64,000 nucleotides of DNA from the NCBI GenBank assembly GCA_020205615.1, contig JAINUW010000512.1, forward strand, positions 985,358-1,049,357, read 5' to 3'. Below, in pieces: positions 57,686 to 64,000 of this stretch. The notes under the pieces were generated by a model that saw only the letters and a list, made by a program, of their open reading frames with translations, searched no databases and was not told the DNA's origin. The stretch is from Panax quinquefolius. Taxonomy: Eukaryota > Streptophyta > Magnoliopsida > Apiales > Araliaceae. Positions within the stretch are counted from its first letter, which is position 1, and every line of letters starts with the position of its first letter. The translations under genes and the position numbers were made by a program.

Positions 57686-60102
57686 CGCGACGCCCCAAAA
57701 TTAGGTATACGCCACCCATCTTCCATCTTGGGTCGCCACTTACATGGTACATAAATTCAAATACAACTTACTAATATAAGCGCCGTGGTAATAATACGAC
57801 ATAAACTGTGAGTTTGAATACAAATATTGTCTACTAGATATTATACAAACTCAAAAGGAGTCCTCATTACAACTATTATCACACTATTTCACAGAATAGT
57901 GAGGACTACTAATGCTATCCTCTGGACCATTACTCCGTTCCCCGACTCGTCCCAGCTATGTTCTCATTTTCAAGAGAATAAAGGAAAGAAAGGGTGAGCT
58001 CAACTAGCCCAGTAAGAAATATTATGACTAAGATAATGCAGAATAAATTATCATTAGCCTTCAACAGTGTTAAACTGATAAAATACAATAGACAACCAGT
58101 TTAACTGCAGCGGAATATGCAATCCATTAAAAGAGTCAAGTAGAGAATAAAATCTACTATCTTTTAGGTTTTAAAAGGTTTTTATCAATTTTTATCGCTG
58201 AGACTCAGCTTAATAAATAAACCACCACATCTAATCATCCCTGTACCACGGTCAAGGATTTTCATCAAGTTATCAATGGTCATGACTATACCGAATCACC
58301 CCTGGTCATAATCATACCAAAAACTATCCATCACTGCATTACAGGCCACTGAGAACTTTTGTCACATCATTTATATCAAGTCATGATTATACCGATTGAT
58401 CCCTGGTCATAATCATACTAAGTTCATCTATGCACGTAAGCCAAAGATAACATAATATAACATGAGGATGATGACAATGACATAATAATTCAATAAAACA
58501 AATTCAAGAATTATTTAATCCATGAATTATTAACGTCCAAATTGTCAACATAATATGTTTCAGAGAGTAAAATTCAAGAATGATCGAAGAATATTTCCAT
58601 GAGAAGATATCGATGAAACGCAAATATCAAGGATATTCTACTAATTTCATGGAGTATATAAGTCAAAGTTTTAACCAAATCGAGTATAATAAAGAATGGA
58701 ATAACAAAAGAAATCACCATGCATGCGGTATCAGATGTAAAAGTTATTCCAATGTAATAATAATAACGGAACCAGTCGGTGAAATTCACACCGATGTGAT
58801 GTTCCAATGTAATAATAAAATGTAACCAGATCCTGTAAAAACACATGATAGGATATTCAACAGTAATGATAAAGACGGAACCAGTCCTGTAAAACACACG
58901 CATGTGATGTTCCAACAGAATAATAAAAATCGGAACCAGTCCAAAAGGTGTAAAGCACATGCATGTGATATTCCAATGTAATAATAGAAGAATGTCACCA
59001 AGTATAGGTAAATCAGCAGATACAAAAGTTATTCCAATGTAATAATAAGTAATGGAATAACATAAGGATTTCACCAAGTATAGGGTACGCCATGTATACA
59101 AAGTTATGTATAGGTATGCCACTTTTTACAAAAGTTATTCCAATGTAATAATAATAGTGAATGGAATAATGTAAGTTCTTCAAGAAGAAGAAAGAATAAC
59201 ACCCACTTACCGTAAAAAAGAACCGAATATATAAGAAGTGAAGTAGCGTAGAATACTCTTCTTCTTTTCTATAATTTTCTCTATAGCTTCTCTCTATATT
59301 TCTCTCTCAGAGTTTCAATGAATTCGTAAGAAAATAATGAAGGAATGAGCTTCTATTTATAGAAAATGGAATGCATAAGAACTAATCCATGAACGGTCCA
59401 GATTGATTTACTTTAATCTGATGACGGTCCATATTTAAAGAAAAATCTTTTAAATAAAATATAATATATTCTATTTATATAAAAACATTTTACTATGCAA
59501 ACACTACGCAATACTATGCAAAACACTACGCAAAACACTACGCAACACTATGCATAATAAAATATAATATATTCTATTTATGTAATAACTTTAATAAAGT
59601 ATTCTATTTTATATAAAGATGTTTCGCTTTTATTACGTTAATAATACTAATAAAACAAAAACGTCATTATCGCTATAATAATTCATATTATTAATCGATA
59701 ATAATGGAATCAAACTGAGTGACTTCTCACATAAGATTAATAATCAATACCGCAAGTGTACTTTATGCAACCACACGTGACATCGTATTTTTTACTACCG
59801 GTAGTAGTTCAACAAAGAATCACGGTAAAACTTCCGCCGTTATTTCAATAAAATATTTTTGTCGTTTTCTCAATCCGACAATAATAATTTCGTGGGGTCC
59901 ACCAATGATTGAGTAGTTGCATTTAATATTCCCTCGCTAAACCGAATATTCCCCACCAATCGAATATAATATAACCACTGCATACTTTGCAAAATTTATA
60001 AATACTACCCACAACTATAATATTATATTAAATTCACACCATAATATTAAAAAATTATTTCAACAAAATTTAAATCTTTATTGATAAAATCTGGGTCTCA
60101 CA
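57686..60102 (-). repeat. 3' LTR of a nested minus-strand family B element
   Basis: It begins CGCGACGCCCC (a mutated TGTGACGCC) and ends GGGTCTCACA, 2417 bp, close to the solo LTR at 9701. The purine tract TTCCATAAGGAGGGAGAT (minus strand) follows, which shows it is a 3' LTR. It interrupts the RT of the plus-strand element after its GYHQLKIRS motif. Confidence 0.88.
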
Positions 60103-60175
60103 ATCTCCCTCCTTATGGAATTTTCGCCTCGAAATTAGGGTACGTGACTGATATGATAAAGAGGTGAGGATACCT
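60103..60175 (-). pseudogene. Polypurine tract and last bases of integrase of the nested element
   Basis: The minus strand reads into ATTTCGAGGCGAAAATTCCA and AAGGAGGGAGAT, matching the end of the other chromoviruses (NFED-type tail). Only about 70 bp remain before unrelated, LTR-like sequence begins. Confidence 0.7.
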
Positions 60176-62892
60176 TGAATACCTTTATCGTTAAAAATAT
60201 TAAATTCATCTTCTAATCCTACCAAAGATATTCATTAACAATTCATCTTTGCACTATGTGCCAAATATATATAATCAGAAACCAATAATACCGAGACTCA
60301 TTTTAATAGTATCACAACCATGAATTATCCACGCACCATCGCTAAGGATATTCGTGTTTTCAATTACTACCATGATTATACGTAATAATCCGTGGTCATA
60401 ATTATACCAAGTCTATCAATGCACTACTACTAAAGACGACTTTTACCACATCCATGAATTAATATTTCATTCTTTGAGACTCATTTCAATAATTAATCCA
60501 TATCATCGAATCATCCCCGCACTACGTGCCAAGGATATTCATTAGTATCATGACCACTTAATTATCCATGCACTACTACCAAAGATAATCGTGGTATTCA
60601 TTAAGATCACGACCATTAAATTATCCATGCACTACTACCAAAGATAATCGTGTATTCATTAAGTATTACGACCACAAATTATCCATGCACTACTACCAAA
60701 GATAATCGTGTATTCATTAGATTATCACGACCAATAAATTATCCATGCACTACTACCAAAGATAATTGTGTATTCATTAGTATCACGCACCACAAATTAT
60801 CCATGCACTACTACCAAAGATAATTGTGTATTCATTAAGTATCACGATTAATTAATTATCCATGCACTACTACCAAAGATAATCGTGTATTCATTAAGTA
60901 TCACGACCATTAAATTATCCATGCACTACTACCAAAGATAATTGTGTATTCATTAAGATCACGACCACAAATTATCCATGCACTACTACCAAAGATAATT
61001 GTGTATTCATTAAGATATCACGACACTTAATTATCTATGCACTACTACCAAAGATAATCGTGTATTCATTAGTATCACGACCACAAATTATCCATGCACT
61101 ACTACCCAAAGATAATTGTGTATTCATTAAGATCACGACCACAAATTATCCCATGCACTACTACCAAAGATAATTGTGTATTCATTAAGATCACGACCAT
61201 TAAATTATCCATGCACTACTACCAAAGATAATTGTGTATTCATTAAGTATCACGACCACGAATTATCCATGCACTACTACCAAAGATAATCGTGTATTCA
61301 TTAAGATATCACGACCACAAATTATCCATGCACTACTACCAAAGATAATTGTGTATTCATTAAGTATCACGACCATAAATTATTCATACACTACTACCAA
61401 AGATAATTATGTATTCATTAGTATCACGACCACAAATTATCCATGCACTACTACCAAAGATAATTGTGTATTCATTAAGATATCACGACCACAAATTATC
61501 CATGCACTACTACCAAAGATAATTGTGTATTCATTAAGATCACGACCACAAATTATCCATGCACTACTACCAAAGATAATTGTGTTTTCAATTACTGTTA
61601 TGATTATACCGAACAATCCTCGGTCATAATCATACCAAGTCCATCTACGCACTACACAAAATACATATTGACTTTCAACATAATATAAGCATACGAGGAT
61701 AATGATATAAAGAATCAATCAAATGAGATAAAGGATAAATATTAAACATTTATAATATAATTTATCCAGATTCAAGAATATCCCCATGTTATCAATCACT
61801 TAATAATCTCATAATCTAATAACATTAATATTATAATAATATTTTAATCACTTCTTAAATTTATAAACAATTTATCTCAATTGTTTACGCTTTTACCATA
61901 TAATGCATTTAATCATTCAAAATGCCATACTCATAAAATATCATCACCAATTATCAAATCCTCATCAAAAATATGCATATACTCTATATAGGATTCTTTA
62001 GCCATAAAATCCTATTTTCAACTTTCATACTTCACATAACATATTTAATTCATATGTTCAGAACTAAACTATTTTCATGAAAATACCAAATCAGTCCCAA
62101 AAATATTTCTTTTTCTGAGATTTAGCATAATATAGTCCCATAATGAAAATATATTTTTCGAATTTTTAAAATTCATTTACTATTTTTCAAAATCAATTTC
62201 TAATTAATTCCTTAAGAAATTAGCTACCTCAAGTTTAACTCCAAAATTCTCAAATCTTGGCAGGACCTTACACATGTTAACGTGAGCCTCCAGTTTAAAT
62301 TTCATGGTCATCTGAGTTATAGAACTCCGGTTATAGCTTTTTCATCGGAAAAATCTAAATATTGAAATAGTCATAACTTGCTCATTTTAAGTCGAGAATG
62401 AGCTCATTTTGGACAGGAGGTACTTTATACCATATACTTTCATGTCCCAAAAGGCCAGAATTTTTCTCATAATTTAAGTGGCCGAAACAGCCTCTCTAAA
62501 ATCATGGCAGAAGCTTTTTTTGGTTTTTGCAGCTTTGAACTCCTTTGCTAAAATCAGTCCACACAAAATCTACATCACCTTTTCCAGTAATTCCACTTGG
62601 ATTAGTCAGGTAACTCATAGATCTAACTCTAGGACTTGACCACATTCAAAAATTCAAAATATAATAGGAGATATGGTCAATTGAATTTCATGTTACGTTT
62701 TTCACTAAAATCTAATTTTCAACTCTTTGTGATTTCTAAGAAACTTTCATGTTTTCACATACTAACCAACATAACTCATCATAAAACTTACTAATACTTC
62801 ATATACCCATGATTTTCATTAGTCCAATGCTTTTATTATGACTTTCATCATAATCCTCGTAAATGATCCTTTTAGTTGAAGAAATATTTGAG
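60176..62892. other. Foreign LTR-like block replacing integrase and most of RT in the nested element
   Basis: The left part has family A/B LTR motifs (TTTGCACTATGTGCCAAATA at about 60247; ATGATTATACCGAACAATCC and GGTCATAATCATACCAAGTC near 61610). The middle is the 58-bp array. The right part (61750-62890) is AT-rich with phrases such as TATAGCTTTTTCATCGGAAA, as in other plant gypsy LTRs, but has no clear end. No coding sequence. Neither TG nor CA boundaries were found. Confidence 0.6.
60565..61610. repeat. 58-59-bp tandem array, about 18 copies
   Basis: Each unit carries CCATGCACTACTACCAAAGA followed by TAATTGTGTATTCATTA and ATCACGACCACAAATTAT. Copies start near 60565, 60625, 60683, 60743, 60801, 60860, 60919, 60976, 61035, 61092, 61151, 61209, 61267, 61326, 61384, 61441, 61500 and 61557. 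More degenerate copies lie at about 60330 and 60420-60520. The unit shares GCACTAC...CCAAAGATA with the ~58-bp repeats inside the family A LTRs. The 131-residue frame across it is a by-product of the repeat. Confidence 0.92.
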
Positions 62893-64000
62893 GTTTAAGA
62901 AATGGGTTTTTATCTTTGGGGTCAATACAAAATTCGATTTCACGCTTCTAAGTAGGCTAAGAAGTCTTCATGAATATGCCAGAAATTTATTAATAATAGA
63001 AATATCATTCAAAATCGTGACTCTCATCCAAGACTTGGATAAGACGTCACATTGATACCAATCTGTGACTTCTATCCCTTAACCTAGATAAGACCTCACA
63101 ATGATACCTATAAACTTGCCATCTTCATCCACGACGTCGCTTACTGTAAAGTCCGCTTCGGTGCATTCCACACAAGGAAGTCAACAACGAAAGGATCGGC
63201 TCTTTACTTATAACTTGATATAACGGTGATTAACTTTAGGATTTGGTTACTTTGAATTAAGATAACAAAGTTGGTTAGAATATGAAAGCTAACAACCTTA
63301 CAAAAAGAATAATGAGTAGTTAACCAATTGATTCCTAAAATCACATCAAAGGCAAGTATTTTTAAAGAGATAAGATCGTGAAAGTGTTTATTTGAATTAA
63401 ACAAGATTTAAAAATAGTAAGCGATATTAAGGCTCCTACCAACGAAGTTTCAACCAATAAGTCAAAGTCTAACTTCTCCTGAGTCAAATTTAAACGTTGA
63501 ACGCAAAGCAAGAGAGATAAAATAATGGGTAGAATCCCAGATCTTATAAGGTATAGACTTCGCAATTTATAATTAACTAACCCGTGCTAACTTCGTTCGG
63601 TTTACTCGCTTTTGAGAAGTCATGAAAATGTACTTCCTAAAACCAACGACTTTTGTTTTGTCCATATCCACCTTTTGGTGCCACCGTCCCAACTAGACTT
63701 GACTTTGGTGCACAACAAAATTGAGCTAAATTACCTTCTCTTCTTGCAATTTCCACTTCTATTATCTTTGCCATGATTACCACCGAAGTGGTTACCATTC
63801 TTAGCATGATAATTTCCCCCGATGGTTATCATTGTTCGATAACGAATTGCCACCCAAGATGATTATTATCGTATTGTTGGTCATTACCTTTTGTTTGAAA
63901 TGAAACAACACTCTCATGTGCTTCATTGCTTATCTCAAAGATTTTTGATTTCATTCTCAAACATCGTCACAAAACAAGGGTTAATTAACATATCACATAT
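62893..64000 (-). pseudogene. RT start, protease and gag remnant of the nested element
   Basis: On the minus strand, from the left: the RT N-terminal region near 62900-63000 (matches the other family element at 41590-41700), protease (LISLKILAFDVILGINWLTT and NLTQEKLDFDLLVETS at 63565-63204), and the Asn/Gly-rich gag tail at 63620-63900. A deletion then joins to sequence matching the leader just 3' of the primer site in the 36-kb element (AAACAAGGGTTAATTAA). The 5' LTR is therefore expected just outside the window. Confidence 0.75.

Noticed and set aside
58574..59122. 182-residue minus-strand frame in the LTR
   Set aside because: Low-complexity frame within a family B LTR; equivalent frames in other copies are broken and it matches no protein family.
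60330..61610. CRISPR-like array of direct repeats
   Set aside because: The units are whole 58-bp tandem repeats without unique spacers and lie in a plant retrotransposon.
61234..61629. 131-residue open frame with repeated TTTKDN motifs
   Set aside because: It is produced by the 58-bp tandem array, drifts between frames, and has no promoter or homology; not a gene.

Overview
This window is AT-rich plant nuclear DNA. It holds intron-containing plant gene families (PLS-class PPR, AP2/ERF, plant calmodulin-like proteins), chromodomain Ty3/gypsy and Ty1/copia retrotransposons, and many MITEs. The gene set fits a eudicot; I cannot name the species. No rRNA, tRNA, CRISPR array, virus or prokaryotic operon was seen.

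Layout. 1-5.9 kb: a repeat nest, with a Stowaway-type MITE, the 3' end of a gypsy chromovirus, and a copia pol relic split by a 2.69-kb solo LTR. 6-9.6 kb: a PPR gene whose N-terminus is shifted out of frame. 9.7-12.1 kb: a second solo LTR. 12.2-17.1 kb: MITEs, an ERF gene on the minus strand lying between two arms of an inverted repeat, tandem repeats and a long-TIR element. 17.8-28.5 kb: a seven-exon gene for a small eIF4A/helicase-C-like protein; its 8.6-kb third intron carries a MITE and a complete but decayed copia element. 28.9-33.9 kb: the gene-richest part, with a four-EF-hand calmodulin-like gene, a small EF-hand gene, and a gene with a conserved ADELFSKGRLLP motif. 36.1-64 kb: almost entirely nested gypsy chromoviruses with 2.4-2.7-kb LTRs, a CACTA terminus and a hAT-like MITE.

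Two related LTR families dominate. Both begin TGTAAGACCCC (or close to it) and end GGGCGTCACA in sense orientation, and both have an initiator-tRNA-Met primer site. Family A (~2.7 kb) is at 1105, 2163, 36126, 43632, 46332 and 50057. Family B (~2.4 kb) is at 9701, 52923 and 57686. One family A element (36126-47591) still has perfect AATAC target duplications, but its 5' side is a tandem pair of LTRs, one half-inverted and one internally deleted. A family B element (from 57686, running off the window) sits inside the reverse transcriptase of another (from 52923). Its integrase and most of its RT are replaced by ~2.7 kb that includes an array of about 18 copies of a 58-bp repeat related to short repeats inside the LTRs.

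The ERF start, helicase-like exon 4 and both ends of the PPR gene carry small frame-breaking indels. These may be real decay or consensus errors in the assembly. I saw no clear new molecular system; the most unusual structures are the rearranged LTR pair, the 58-bp array and the inverted repeat around the ERF gene.
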